Positions 1-13,569 of a stretch of DNA of 64,000 nucleotides are shown piece after piece. Made by a program: the position numbers and the translations under genes. The stretch lies in assembly GCF_050947335.1 (NCBI RefSeq), contig NW_027473362.1, forward strand, positions 806,001 through 870,000, read 5' to 3'. The notes under the pieces are model-generated. The model was not told where the DNA came from. It did no database searches and saw only the letters and a list, made by a program, of their open reading frames with translations. This DNA comes from Megachile rotundata (taxonomy: Eukaryota > Arthropoda > Insecta > Hymenoptera > Megachilidae). Each line of letters opens with the position of its first letter. The first letter of the stretch is position 1.

Positions 1-467
1 AGATTGTATGATTGCGATTGTATGAATGCGATTGTATGATTGTGATTGCATAATTGTGATTGTATGATTGTGATTGTACGATTGTGATTGTACGATTGTT
101 ATTGAATGATTGTGATTGTATGATTCTGATTGTATGATTGTGATTGCATGATTGTGATTGTATGATTGTGATTGCATGATTTTGAATGTATGATTGTGAT
201 TGTATGATTGTGATTGTATGATTGTGATTGTATGATTATGATTGTATGATTGCGATTGTATGAATGCGATTGTATGATTGTGATTGCATAATTGTGATTG
301 TATGATTGCGATTGTATGATTGTGGTTGTATGATTGTGATTGTCTGATTGTGGTTGTATGATTGTGATTGTATGATTGTGATTGTATGATTGTGATTGCA
401 TGATTGTGATTGTATGATTGTGATTGTATGATTGTGATTGTATGATTGTGATTGTATGATTGTGAAA

Positions 468-650
468 GTATGATTGTGATTGTATGATTGTGATTGTATG
501 ATTGTGATTGTATGAGTGGGATTGTCTGATTGTGGTTGTGCGATTGTGATTGTACGATTGTGATTGTACGATTGTGATTGTATGATTGTGATTGTATGAA
601 TATGATTGAATGATTGTGATTGCATGATTGTGATTGTATGATTGTGATTG
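468..650 (+). repeat. GAAAG-GTGCG-GTACG variant module (representative)
   Basis: This is an example of a module repeated dozens of times. A GTGAAAGTATG unit is followed by three or four consensus units, GAGTGGG/GAGTGTG, GTCTG or GTGTG, GTGGTTGTGCG, one or two GTACG units and a GAATG or GAATATG unit. Other copies have GTGGTTGTGC at 980, 1818, 2600, 3214, 4990 and 5618. A sub-variant reads GTGCAATTGAG (3214, 9810, 26755). The module supplies most of the CpG dinucleotides together with the GCG units. Confidence 0.8.
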
Positions 651-3508
651 CATGATTTTGAATGTATGATTGTGATTGTATGATTGTGATTGTATGATTG
701 TGATTGCATAATTGTGATTGTATGATTGTGATTGTATGATTGTGGTTGTATGATTGTGATTGTCTGATTGTGGTTGTATGATTGTGATTGTATGATTGCG
801 ATTGTATGATTGTGATTGTATGATTGTGATTGTATGATTGTGATTGTATGATTGTGATTGTATGATTGTGATTGTATGATTGTGATTGTATGATTGTGAT
901 TGTATGATTGTGAAAGTATGATTGTGATTGTATGATTGTGATTGTATGATTGTGATTGTATGAGTGTGATTGTCTGATTGTGGTTGTGCGATTGTGATTG
1001 TAGGATTGTGAATGTACGATTGTGATTGTATGATTGTGATTGTATGAATATGATTGTATGATTGTGATTGCATGATTGTGATTGTATGATTGTGATTGCA
1101 TGATTTTGAATGTATGATTGTGATTGTATGATTGTGATTGTATGATTGTGATCGTATGATTGTGATTGTATGATTGTGATTGTATGATTGCGATAGTATG
1201 ATTGTGATTGTGTGATTGTGATTGTATGATTGTGATGTATGATTGTAATTGTATGATTATGATTGTATGATTGTGATTGTATGATTGAGATTGTATGATT
1301 GTGATTGTATGCTTGCGATTGTATGATTGTGATTGTATGATTGAGATTGTATGATTGTGATTGTATGCTTGCGATTGTATGATTGTGATTGTATGAGTGT
1401 GATGTATGATTGTAATTGTATGATTATGATTGTATGATTGTGATTGTATGATTGAGATTGTATGATTGTGATTGTATGCTTGCGTTTGTATGATTGTGAT
1501 TGTATGATTGTGATTCTTTGATTGTGATTGTATGATTGTGATTGTATGATTGTGATTGTATGATTGTGATTGTATGATTGTGATAGTATGATTATGATTG
1601 TATGATTGTGATTGTATGACTGTGATTGTATGATTGTGATTGTATGATTGTGATTGTATGATTGTGAAAGTATGATTGTGATTGTATGATTGTGATTGTA
1701 TGATTGTGATTGTATGATTGTGATTGTATGATTGTGAAAGTATGATTGAGATTGTATGATTGTGATTGTATGATTGTGATTGTATGATTGTGATTGCATG
1801 AGTGTGATTGTCTGATTGTGGTTGTGCGATTGTGACTGTAGGATTGTGAATGTACGATTGTGATTGTATGATTGTGATTGTATGAATATAATTGTATGAT
1901 TGTGATTGCATGATTGTGATTGTATGATTGTGATTGCATGATTTTGAATGTATGATTGTGATTGTATGATTGTGATTGTATGATTGTGATCGTATGATTG
2001 TGATTGTATGATTGTGATTGTATGATTGCGATAGTATGATTGTGATTGTATGATTGTGATTGTATGATTGTGATGTATGATTGTAATTGTATGATTATGA
2101 TTGTATGATTGTGATTGTATGATTGAGATTGTATGATTGTGATTGTATGCTTGCGATTGTATGATTGTGATTGTATGATTGAGATTGTATGATTGCGATT
2201 GTATGCTTGCGATTGTATGATTGTGATTGTATGAGTGTGATGTATGATTGTAATTGTATGATTATGATTGTATGATTGTGATTGTATGATTGAGATTGTA
2301 TGATTGCGATTGTATGCTTGCGATTGTATGATTGTGATTGTATGACTGTGATTCTTTGATTGTGATTGTATGATTGTGATTGTATGATTGTGATTGTATG
2401 ATTGTGATTGTATGATTGTGATTGTATGATTGTGATTGTATGATTGTGATAGTATGATTGTGATTGTATGATTGTGATTGTATGATTGTGATTGTATGAT
2501 TGTGATTGTATGATTGTGAAAGTATGATTGTGAATGTATGATTGTGATTGTATGATTGTGATTGTATGATTGTGATTGTATGAGTGTGATTGTGTGATTG
2601 TGGTTGTGCGATTGAGATTGTACGATTGTGATTGTACGATAGTGATTGAATGATTGTGATTGTATGATTATGATTGTATGATTGTGATTGCATGATTGTG
2701 ATTGTATGATTGTGATTGCATGATTTTGAATGTATGATTGTGATTGTATGATTGTGATTGTATGATTGTGATTGTATGATTGTGATGTATGATTGTAATT
2801 GTATGATTATGATTGTATGATTGTGATTGTATGATTGAGATTGTATGATTGTGATTGTATGCTTGCGATTGTATGATTGTGATTGTATGATTGAGATTGT
2901 ATGATTGTGATTGTATGCTTGCGATTGTATGATTGTGATTGTATGAGTGTGATATATGATTGTAATTGTATGATTATGATTGTATGATTGTGATTGTATG
3001 ATTGAGATTGTATGATTGCGATTGTATGCTTGCGATTGTATGATTGTGATTGTATGACTGTGATTCTTTGATTGTGATTGTATGATTGTGATTGTATGAT
3101 TGTGATTGTATGATTGTGATTGTATGATTGTGATTGTATGATTGCGATTGTATGATTGTGATTGTATGATTGTGATTCTATGATTGTGATTGTATGAGTG
3201 TGATTGTGTGATTGTGGTTGTGCAATTGAGATTGTACGATTGTGATTGTACGATTGTGATTGAATGATTGTGATTGTATGATTATGATTGTATGATTGTG
3301 ATTGCATGATTGTGATTGTATGATTGTGATTGCATGATTTTGAATGTATGATTGTGATTGTATGATTGTGATTGTATGATCGTGATTGTATGATTGTGAT
3401 TGTATGATTGTGATTGTATGATTGTGATTGTATGATTGTGATAGTATGATTGTGATTGTATGATTGTGATTGTATGATTGTGATTGTATGATTTTGATTG
3501 TATGATTG

Positions 3509-3888
3509 TATATGGGAGATTGTATTTGGGAGATTGTATTTGGGAGATTGTAATTGTATGATTGCGATTGTATGATTGTGATTGTATGATTGTGATTGTA
3601 TGATTGTATTTGGGAGATTGTAGTTGGGAGGTTGTATTTGGGAGATTGTATTTGGGAGATTGTAATTGTATGATTGCGGTTGTATGATTGCGATTGTATG
3701 ATTGCGATTGTATGATTGTGATGTATGATTGTAATATTATGATTATGATTGTATGATTGTGATTGTATGATTGTGATGGTATGATTGTGATTGTATGATT
3801 GCGATTGTATGATTGTATTTGGGAGATTGTAGTTGGGAGATTGTATTTGGGAGATTGTATTTGGGAGATTGTATTTGGGAGATTGTAA
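3509..3888 (+). repeat. TTTGGGA block
   Basis: There are three clusters of GATTGTATTTGGGA units. The first is entered through TTTTG and TATATGGGA. The second contains GTAGTTGGGAGGTTG. The third (3811-3888) contains GTAGTTGGGA. Between clusters 2 and 3 lie GATGTATG and GTAATATTATG units (AATATT at 3733). The unit is still 14 bp: the GATTGT half is replaced by TTGGGA. Confidence 0.9.
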
Positions 3889-4192
3889 TTGTATGATTGC
3901 GATTGTATGATTGTGATTGTATGATTGCGATTGTATGATTGTGATTGTATGATTATGATTGTATTTTTGTGATTGTATGATTGTGATTGTATGATTGTGA
4001 TTGTATGATTGTGATTGTATGATTGTGATTGTATGATTGCGATTGTATGAATGCGATTGTATGATTGTGATTGCATAATTGTGATTGTATGATTGTGATT
4101 GTATGATTGTGATTGTCTGATTGTGGTTGTATGATTGTGATTGTATGATTGTGATTGTATGATTGTGATTGTATGATTGTGATTGAATGATT

Positions 4193-4224
4193 GTATTTGG
4201 GAGATTGTATTTGGGATATTGTAA
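4193..4224 (+). repeat. GGGATATT two-unit cassette, first of 30 located
   Basis: A 32-bp pair of TTTGGGA-type units, the second ending GGGATATTGTAA instead of GGGAGATTGTA. I located the same pair starting at 4193, 7644, 10802, 14282, 14743, 19984, 23855, 26315, 27741, 28482, 28887, 29613, 31039, 31766, 33303, 33457, 36461, 39619, 42065, 43140, 43280, 47893, 52029, 54517, 55636, 56363, 57481, 57635, 60736 and 63531. Repeated spacings (3158 bp twice, 1426 bp twice, 727 bp twice, 154 bp twice) make it a good ruler for the higher-order structure. Confidence 0.9.
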
Positions 4225-5075
4225 TTGTATGATTGTGATTGTCTGATTGTTGTTGTATGATTGTGATTGTATGATTGAGATTGTATGATTGTGATGTATG
4301 ATTGTAATTGTATGATTATGATTGTATGATTGTGATTGTATGATTTTGATTTTATGACTGTGATTGTATGATTGTAATTGTATGATTATGATTGTATGAT
4401 TGTGATTGTATGATTGTGATGGTATGATTGTGATTGTATGATTGCGATAGTATGATTGTGATTGTATGATTGTGATTGTATGATTGCGATTGTATGATTG
4501 GGATTGTATGATTGTGATTGTATGATTGTGATGGTATGATTGTGATTGTATGATTGCGATAGTATGATTGTGATTGTATGATTGTGATTGTATGATTGTA
4601 ATTGCATGATTATGATTGTATGATTGTGATTGTATGATTGCGATTGTATGATTGCGATTGTATGATTGTGATTGTATGATTATGATTGTATGATTATGAT
4701 TGTATTTTTGTGATTGTATGATTGTGATTGTATGATTGTGATTGTCTGATTGTGGTTGTATGATTGTGATTGTATGATTGCGATTGTATGATTGTGATTG
4801 TATGATTGTGATTGTATGATTGTGATTGTATGATTGTGATTGTATGATTGTGATTGTATGATTGTGATTGTATGATTGTGATTGTATGATTGTGATTGTA
4901 TGATTGTGATTGTATGATTGTGAAAGTATGATTGTGATTGTATGATTGTGATTGTATGATTGTGATTGTATGAGTGTGATTGTCTGATTGTGGTTGTGCG
5001 ATTGTGATTGTAGGATTGTGAATGTACGATTGTGATTGTATGCTTGCGATTGTATGATTGTGATTGTATGAGTGT

Positions 5076-5350
5076 GATGTATGATTGTAATTGTATGATT
5101 ATGATTGTATGATTGTGATTGTATGATTGAGATTGTATGATTGTGATTGTATGCTTGCGATTGTATGATTGTGATTGTATGATTGAGATTGTATGATTGT
5201 GATTGTATGCTTGCGATTGTATGATTGTGATTGTATGAGTGTGATGTATGATTGTAATTGTATGATTATGATTGTATGATTGTGATTGTATGATTGAGAT
5301 TGTATGATTGCGATTGTATGCTTGCGATTGTATGATTGTGATTGTATGAC
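5076..5350 (+). repeat. GATGTATG / GAGATTG / GCTTGCG variant module (representative)
   Basis: The module begins with a one-base-short unit (GTGATGTATG in place of GTGATTGTATG) followed by GTAATTG and GATTATG units, then repeats of GAGATTG plus GCTTGCG and a GAGTGTG unit before the next GATGTATG. GATGTATG starts here at 5076 and 5243, 167 bp apart (12 units minus one base). The same module occurs at about 1401, 2100, 8541, 11680, 12720, 34032, 34591, 48762 and 59523. Confidence 0.8.
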
Positions 5351-6358
5351 TGTGATTCTTTGATTGTGATTGTATGATTGTGATTGTATGATTGTGATTG
5401 TATGATTGTGATTGTATGATTGTGATTGTATGATTGTGATTGTATGATTGTGATAGTATGATTGTGATTGTATGATTGTGATTGTATGACTGTGATTGTA
5501 TGATTGTGATTGTATGATTGTGATTGTATGATTGTGAAAGTATGATTGTGATTGTATGATTGTGATTGTATGATTGTGATTGTATGATTGTGATTGTATG
5601 AGTGTGATTGTGTGATTGTGGTTGTGCGATTGAGATTGTACGATTGTGATTGTACGATTGTGATTGAATGATTGTGATTGTATGATTATGATTGTATGAT
5701 TGTGATTGCATGATTGTGATTGTATGATTGTGATTGCATGATTTTGAATGTATGATTGTGATTGTATGATTGTGATTGTATGATTGTGATTGTATGATTG
5801 TGATGTATGATTGTAATTGTATGATTATGATTGTATGATTGTGATTGTATGATTGAGATTGTATGATTGTGATTGTATGCTTGCGATTGTATGATTGTGA
5901 TTGTATGATTGAGATTGTATGATTGTGATTGTATGCTTGCGATTGTATGATTGTGATTGTATGAGTGTGATGTATGATTGTAATTGTATGATTATGATTG
6001 TATGATTGTGATTGTATGATTGAGATTGTATGATTGCGATTGTATGCTTGCGATTGTATGATTGTGATTGTATGACTGTGATTCTTTGATTGTGATTGTA
6101 TGATTGTGATTGTATGATTGTGATTGTATGATTGTGATTGTATGATTGTGATTGTATGATTGTGATTGTATGATTGTGATAGTATGATTGTGATTGTATG
6201 ATTGTGATTGTATGATTGTGATTGTATGATTGTGATTGTATGATTGTGATTGTATGATTGTGATTGTATGATTGTGATTGTATGATTGTGATAGTATGAT
6301 TGTGATTGTATGATTGTGATTGTATGATTGTGATTGTATGATTTTGATTGTATGATTG

Positions 6359-6724
6359 TATATGGGAGATTGTATTTGGGAGATTGTAATTGTATGATTG
6401 CGATTGTATGATTGTGATTGTATGATTGTGATTGTATGATTGTATTTGGGAGATTGTAGTTGGGAGGTTGTATTTGGGAGATTGTATTTGGGAGATTGTA
6501 ATTGTATGATTGCGGTTGTATGATTGCGATTGTATGATTGCGATTGTATGATTGTGATTGTCTGATTGTGATGTATGATTGTAATATTATGATTATGATT
6601 GTATGATTGTGATTGTATGATTGTGATGGTATGATTGTGATTGTATGATTGCGATTGTATGATTGTATTTGGGAGATTGTATTTGGGAGATTGTATTTGG
6701 GAGATTGTATTTGGGAGATTGTAA
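6359..6724 (+). repeat. TTTGGGA block
   Basis: Three clusters with a single TTTGGGA unit after TATATGGGA. The third cluster has four plain TTTGGGA units without the usual GTAGTTGGGA. Counterpart at 35162-35541, which has one more TTTGGGA unit in the first cluster. Confidence 0.9.
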
Positions 6725-6959
6725 TTGTATGATTGCGGTTGTATGATTGCGATTGTATGATTGCGATTGTATGATTGTGATTGTCTGATTGTGGTTGTAT
6801 GATTGTGATTGTATGATTGTGATTGTATGATTGTGATTGTATGATTGTGATTGTATGATTGTGATTGTATGATTGTGATTGTATGATTGTGATAGTATGA
6901 TTGTGATTGTATGATTGTGATTGTATGATTGTGATTGTATGATTTTGATTGTATGATTG

Positions 6960-7339
6960 TATATGGGAGATTGTATTTGGGAGATTGTATTTGGGAGATT
7001 GTAATTGTATGATTGCGATTGTATGATTGTGATTGTATGATTGTGATTGTATGATTGTATTTGGGAGATTGTAGTTGGGAGGTTGTATTTGGGAGATTGT
7101 ATTTGGGAGATTGTAATTGTATGATTGCGGTTGTATGATTGCGATTGTATGATTGCGATTGTATGATTGTGATGTATGATTGTAATATTATGATTATGAT
7201 TGTATGATTGTGATTGTATGATTGTGATGGTATGATTGTGATTGTATGATTGCGATTGTATGATTGTATTTGGGAGATTGTAGTTGGGAGATTGTATTTG
7301 GGAGATTGTATTTGGGAGATTGTATTTGGGAGATTGTAA
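6960..7339 (+). repeat. TTTGGGA block
   Basis: Second three-cluster block 601 bp after the previous one. Standard order with GTAGTTGGGAGG in cluster 2 and GTAGTTGGGAG in cluster 3. Counterpart 35777-36156 at constant offset 28817. Confidence 0.9.
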
Positions 7340-10103
7340 TTGTATGATTGCGATTGTATGATTGTGATTGTATGATTGCGATTGTATGATTGTGATTGTA
7401 TGATTATGATTGTATTTTTGTGATTGTATGATTGTGATTGTATGATTGTGATTGTATGATTGTGATTGTATGATTGTGATTGTATGATTGCGATTGTATG
7501 AATGCGATTGTATGATTGTGATTGCATAATTGTGATTGTATGATTGTGATTGTATGATTGTGATTGTCTGATTGTGGTTGTATGATTGTGATTGTATGAT
7601 TGTGATTGTATGATTGTGATTGTATGATTGTGATTGAATGATTGTATTTGGGAGATTGTATTTGGGATATTGTAATTGTATGATTGTGATTGTCTGATTG
7701 TTGTTGTATGATTGTGATTGTATGATTGAGATTGTATGATTGTGATGTATGATTGTAATTGTATGATTATGATTGTATGATTGTGATTGTATGATTTTGA
7801 TTTTATGACTGTGATTGTATGATTGTAATTGTATGATTATGATTGTATGATTGTGATTGTATGATTGTGATGGTATGATTGTGATTGTATGATTGCGATA
7901 GTATGATTGTGATTGTATGATTGTGATTGTATGATTGCGATTGTATGATTGTGATTGTATGATTGTGATTGTATGATTGTGATGGTATGATTGTGATTGT
8001 ATGATTGCGATAGTATGATTGTGATTGTATGATTGTGATTGTATGATTGTAATTGCATGATTATGATTGTATGATTGTGATTGTATGATTGCGATTGTAT
8101 GATTGTGATTGTATGATTATGATTGTATGATTATGATTGTATTTTTGTGATTGTATGATTGTGATTGTATGATTGTGATTGTCTGATTGTGGTTGTATGA
8201 TTGTGATTGTATGATTGCGATTGTATGATTGTGATTGTATGATTGTGATTGTATGATTGTGATTGTATGATTGTGATTGTATGATTGTGATTGTATGATT
8301 GTGATTGTATGATTGTGATTGTATGATTGTGATTGTATGATTGTGATTGTATGATTGTGAAAGTATGATTGTGATTGTATGATTGTGAAAGTATGATTGT
8401 GATTGTATGATTGTGATTGTATGATTGTGATTGTATGAGTGTGATTGTCTGATTGTGGTTGTGCGATTGTGATTGTAGGATTGTGAATGAACGATTGTGA
8501 TTGTATGCTTGCGATTGTATGATTGTGATTGTATGAGTGTGATGTATGATTGTAATTGTATGATTATGATTGTATGATTGTGATTGTATGATTGAGATTG
8601 TATGATTGTGATTGTATGCTTGCGATTGTATGATTGTGATTGTATGATTGAGATTGTATGATTGTGATTGTATGCTTGCGATTGTATGATTGTGATTGTA
8701 TGAGTGTGATGTATGATTGTAATTGTATGATTATGATTGTATGATTGTGATTGTATGATTGAGATTGTATGATTGCGATTGTATGCTTGCGATTGTATGA
8801 TTGTGATTGTATGACTGTGATTCTTTGATTGTGATTGTATGATTGTGATTGTATGATTGTGATTGTATGATTGTGATTGTATGATTGTGATTGTATGATT
8901 GTGATTGTATGATTGTGATAGTATGATTGTGATTGTATGATTGTGATTGTATGACTGTGATTGTATGATTGTGATTGTATGATTGTGATTGTATGATTGT
9001 GAAAGTATGATTGTGATTGTATGATTGTGATTGTATGATTGTGATTGTATGATTGTGATTGTATGAGTGTGATTGTGTGATTGTGGTTGTGCGATTGAGA
9101 TTGTACGATTGTGATTGTACGATTGTGATTGAATGATTGTGATTGTATGATTATGATTGTATGATTGTGATTGCATGATTGTGATTGTATGATTGTGATT
9201 GCATGATTTTGAATGTATGATTGTGATTGTATGATTGTGATTGTATGATTGTGATTGTATGATTGTGATGTATGATTGTAATTGTATGATTATGATTGTA
9301 TGATTGTGATTGTATGATTGAGATTGTATGATTGTGATTGTATGCTTGCGATTGTATGCTTGTGATTGTATGATTGAGATTGTATGATTGTGATTGTATG
9401 CTTGCGATTGTATGATTGTGATTGTATGAGTGTGATGTATGATTGTAATTGTATGATTATGATTGTATGATTGTGATTGTATGATTGAGATTGTATGATT
9501 GCGATTGTATGCTTGCGATTGTATGATTGTGATTGTATGACTGTGATTCTTTGATTGTGATTGTATGATTGTGATTGTATGATTGTGATTGTATGATTGT
9601 GATTGTATGATTGTGATTGTATGATTGCGATTGTATGATTGTGATAGTATGATTGTGATTGTATGATTGTGATTGTATGACTGTGATTGTATGATTGTGA
9701 TTGTATGATTGTGATTGTATGATTGTGAAAGTATGATTGTGATTGTATGATTGTGATTGTATGATTGTGATTGTATGATTGTGATTGTATGAGTGTGATT
9801 GTGTGATTGTGGTTGTGCAATTGAGATTGTACGATTGTGATTGTACGATTGTGATTGAATGATTGTGATTGTATGATTATGATTGTATGATTGTGATTGC
9901 ATGATTGTGATTGTATGATTGTGATTGCATGATTTTGAATGTATGATTGTGACTGTATGATTGTGATTGTATGATTGTGATTGTATGATTGTGATTGTAT
10001 GATTGTGATTGTATGATTGTGATTGTATGATTGTGATAGTATAATTGTGATTGTATGATTGTGATTGTATGATTGTGATTGTATGATTTTGATTGTATGA
10101 TTG

Positions 10104-10497
10104 TATATGGGAGATTGTATTTGGGAGATTGTATTTGGGAGATTGTAATTGTATGATTGCGATTGTATGATTGTGATTGTATGATTGTGATTGTATGATT
10201 GTATTTGGGAGATTGTAGTTGGGAGGTTGTATTTGGGAGATTGTATTTGGGAGATTGTAATTGTATGATTGCGGTTGTATGATTGCGATTGTATGATTGC
10301 GATTGTATGATTGTGATTGTCTGATTGTGATGTATGATTGTAATATTATGATTATGATTGTATGATTGTGATTGTATGATTGTGATGGTATGATTGTGAT
10401 TGTATGATTGCGATTGTATGATTGTATTTGGGAGATTGTAGTTGGGAGATTGTATTTGGGAGATTGTATTTGGGAGATTGTATTTGGGAGATTGTAA
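10104..10497 (+). repeat. TTTGGGA block
   Basis: Standard three-cluster block with AATATT between clusters 2 and 3. Counterpart 38921-39314. Confidence 0.9.
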
Positions 10498-11860
10498 TTG
10501 TATGATTGCGATTGTATGATTGTGATTGTATGATTGCGATTGTATGATTGTGATTGTATGATTATGATTGTATTTTTGTGATTGTATGATTGTGATTGTA
10601 TGATTGTGATTGTATGATTGTGATTGTATGATTGTGATTGTATGATTGCGATTGTATGAATGCGATTGTATGATTGTGATTGCATAATTGTGATTGTATG
10701 ATTGTGATTGTATGATTGTGATTGTCTGATTGTGGTTGTATGATTGTGATTGTATGATTGTGATTGTATGATTGTGATTGTATGATTGTGATTGTATGAT
10801 TGTATTTGGGAGATTGTATTTGGGATATTGTAATTGTATGATTGCGATTGTATGATTGTGATTGTATGATTGTGATGTATGATTGTAATTGTATGATTAT
10901 GATTGTATGATTGTGATTGTATGATTGTGATGGTATGACTGTGATTGTATGATTGTAATTGTATGATTATGATTGTATGATTGTGATTGTATGATTGTGA
11001 TGGTATGATTGTGATTGTATGATTGCGATAGTATGATTGTGATTGTATGATTGTGATTGTATGATTGTGATTGTATGATTGTGATGGTATGATTGTGATT
11101 GTATGATTGCGATAGTATGATTGTGATTGTATGATTGTGATTGTATGATTGTAATTGCATGATTATGATTGTATGATTGTGATTGTATGATTGCGATTGT
11201 ATGATTGTGATTGTATGATTATGATTGTATTTTTGTGATTGTATGATTGTGATTGTATGATTGTGATTGTATGATTGTGATTGTATGATTGTGATTGTAT
11301 GATTGTGATTGTATGATTGTGATAGTATGATTGTGATAGTATGATTGTGATTGTATGATTGTGATTGTATGATTGTGATTGTATGATTGTGATTGTATGA
11401 TTGTGAAAGTATGATTGTGATTGTATGATTGTGATTGTATGATTGTGATTGTATGATTGTGATTGTATGAGTGTGATTGTGTGATTGTGGTTGTGCGATT
11501 GAGATTGTACGATTGTGATTGTACGATTGTGATTGAATGATTGTGATTGTATGATTACGATTGTATGATTGTGATTGTATGATTGTGATTGTATGATTGT
11601 GATTGCATGATTTTGAATGTATGATTGTGATTGTATGATTGTGATTGTATGATTGTGATTGTATGATTGTGATGTATGATTGTAATTGTATGATTATGAT
11701 TGTATGATTGTGATTGTATGATTGAGATTGTATGATTGTGATTGTATGCTTGCGATTGTATGATTGTGATTGTATGATTGAGATTGTATGATTGTGATTG
11801 TATGCTTGCGATTGTATGATTGTGATTGTATGAGTGTGATGTATGATTGTAATTGTATGA

Positions 11861-13340
11861 TTATGATTGTATGATTGTGATTGTATGATTGAGATTGTAT
11901 GATTGCGATTGTATGCTTGCGATTGTATGATTGTGATTGTATGACTGTGATTCTTTGATTGTGATTGTATGATTGTGATTGTATGATTGTGATTGTATGA
12001 TTGTGATTGTATGATTGTGATTGTATGATTGTGATAGTATGATTGTGATTGTATGATTGTGATTGTATGACTGTGATTGTATGATTGTGATTGTATGATT
12101 GTGATTGTATGATTGTGAAAGTATGATTGTGATTGTATGATTGTGATTGTATGATTGTGATTGTATGATTGTGATTGTATGAGTGTGATTGTGTGATTGT
12201 GGTTGTGCGATTGAGATTGTACGATTGTGATTGTACGATTGTGATTGAATGATTGTGATTGTATGATTATGATTGTATGATTGTGATTGCATGATTGTGA
12301 TTGTATGATTGTGATTGCATGATTTTGAATATATGATTGTGATTGTATGATTGTGATTGTATGATTGTGATTGTATGATTGTGATTGTATGATTGTGATT
12401 GTATGATTGTGATTGTATGATTGTGATTGTATGATTGTGATTGTATGATTGTGATAGTATGATTGTGATTGTATGATTGTGATTGTATGATTGTGATTGT
12501 ATGATTGTGATTGTATGAGTGTGATTGTGTGATTGTGGTTGTGCGATTGAGATTGTACGATTGTGATTGTACGATTGTGATTGAATGATTGTGATTGTAT
12601 GATTACGATTGTATGATTGTGATTGTATGATTGTGATTGTATGATTGTGATTGCATGATTTTGAATGTATGATTGTGATTGTATGATTGTGATTGTATGA
12701 TTGTGATTGTATGATTGTGATGTATGATTGTAATTGTATGATTATGATTGTATGATTGTGATTGTATGATTGAGATTGTATGATTGTGATTGTATGCTTG
12801 CGATTGTATGATTGTGATTGTATGATTGAGATTGTATGATTGTGATTGTATGCTTGCGATTGTATGATTGTGATTGTATGAGTGTGATGTATGATTGTAA
12901 TTGTATGATTATGATTGTATGATTGTGATTGTATGATTGAGATTGTATGATTGCGATTGTATGCTTGCGATTGTATGATTGTGATTGTATGACTGTGATT
13001 CTTTGATTGTGATTGTATGATTGTGATTGTATGATTGTGATTGTATGATTGTGATTGTATGATTGTGATTGTATGATTGTGATAGTATGATTGTGATTGT
13101 ATGATTGTGATTGTATGACTGTGATTGTATGATTGTGATTGTATGATTGTGATTGTATGATTGTGAAAGTATGATTGTGATTGTATGATTGTGATTGTAT
13201 GATTGTGATTGTATGATTGTGATTGTATGAGTGTGATTGTGTGATTGTGGTTGTGCGATTGAGATTGTACGATTGTGATTGTACGATTGTGATTGAATGA
13301 TTGTGATTGTATGATTATGATTGTATGATTGTGATTGCAT
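11861..13340 (+). repeat. 1048-bp tandem duplication within copy A
   Basis: Two runs with the same variant order start 1048 bp apart (for example the GATTATG stop-creating unit at 11861 and 12909, and the downstream GCAT at 12290 and 13338). 1048 equals 75 monomers of 14 bp minus 2, matching two one-base-short GATGTATG units per copy. In the duplicated segment B only one copy exists (40692-41123), and the A-B offset changes from 28831 to 27783 across this point, exactly 1048. The marked interval covers one diagnostic run from each copy; the exact junction cannot be placed inside the homogeneous array. Confidence 0.85.
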
Positions 13341-13569
13341 GATTGTGATTGTATGATTGTGATTGCATGATTTTGAATATATGATTGTGATTGTATGATT
13401 GTGATTGTATGATTGTGATTGTATGATTGTGATTGTATGATTGTGATTGTATGATTGTGATTGTATGATTGTGATTGTATGATTGTGATTGTATGATTGT
13501 GATAGTATGATTGTGATTGTATGATTGTGATTGTATGATTGTGATTGTATGATTTTGATTGTATGATTG

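Larger units (their letters stand above)
1..5090 (+). repeat. Higher-order segment, first of three copies (also ~16127-20870 and ~44022-48780)
   Basis: The window opens at a point that matches position 16127 exactly in variant order. Markers from 1 to about 1600 sit at a constant offset of 16126 from their counterparts (for example the GATGTATG unit at 1401 and 17527, and GATAGTATG at 1582 and 17708). Later markers are offset by 15791 (GCAT at 3305 versus 19096; GGGATATT cassette at 4193 versus 19984). The drop is due to an extra block at about 1.6-2.3 kb in this copy and about seven extra units near 3.1 kb in the other. Contents in order: GAAAG and GTGCG/GTACG modules (470-1030), GAGATTG/GCTTGCG modules (1290-3060), a TTTGGGA block (3509-3888), then the AATGCG...GCATAATT and GGGATATT units. 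Confidence 0.85.

Noticed and set aside
3505..3890. TTTGGGA runs as telomeric repeats
   Set aside because: TTTGGGA differs from plant-type TTTAGGG, is embedded in a 14-bp unit rather than a 7-bp tandem, and occurs as short internal blocks.
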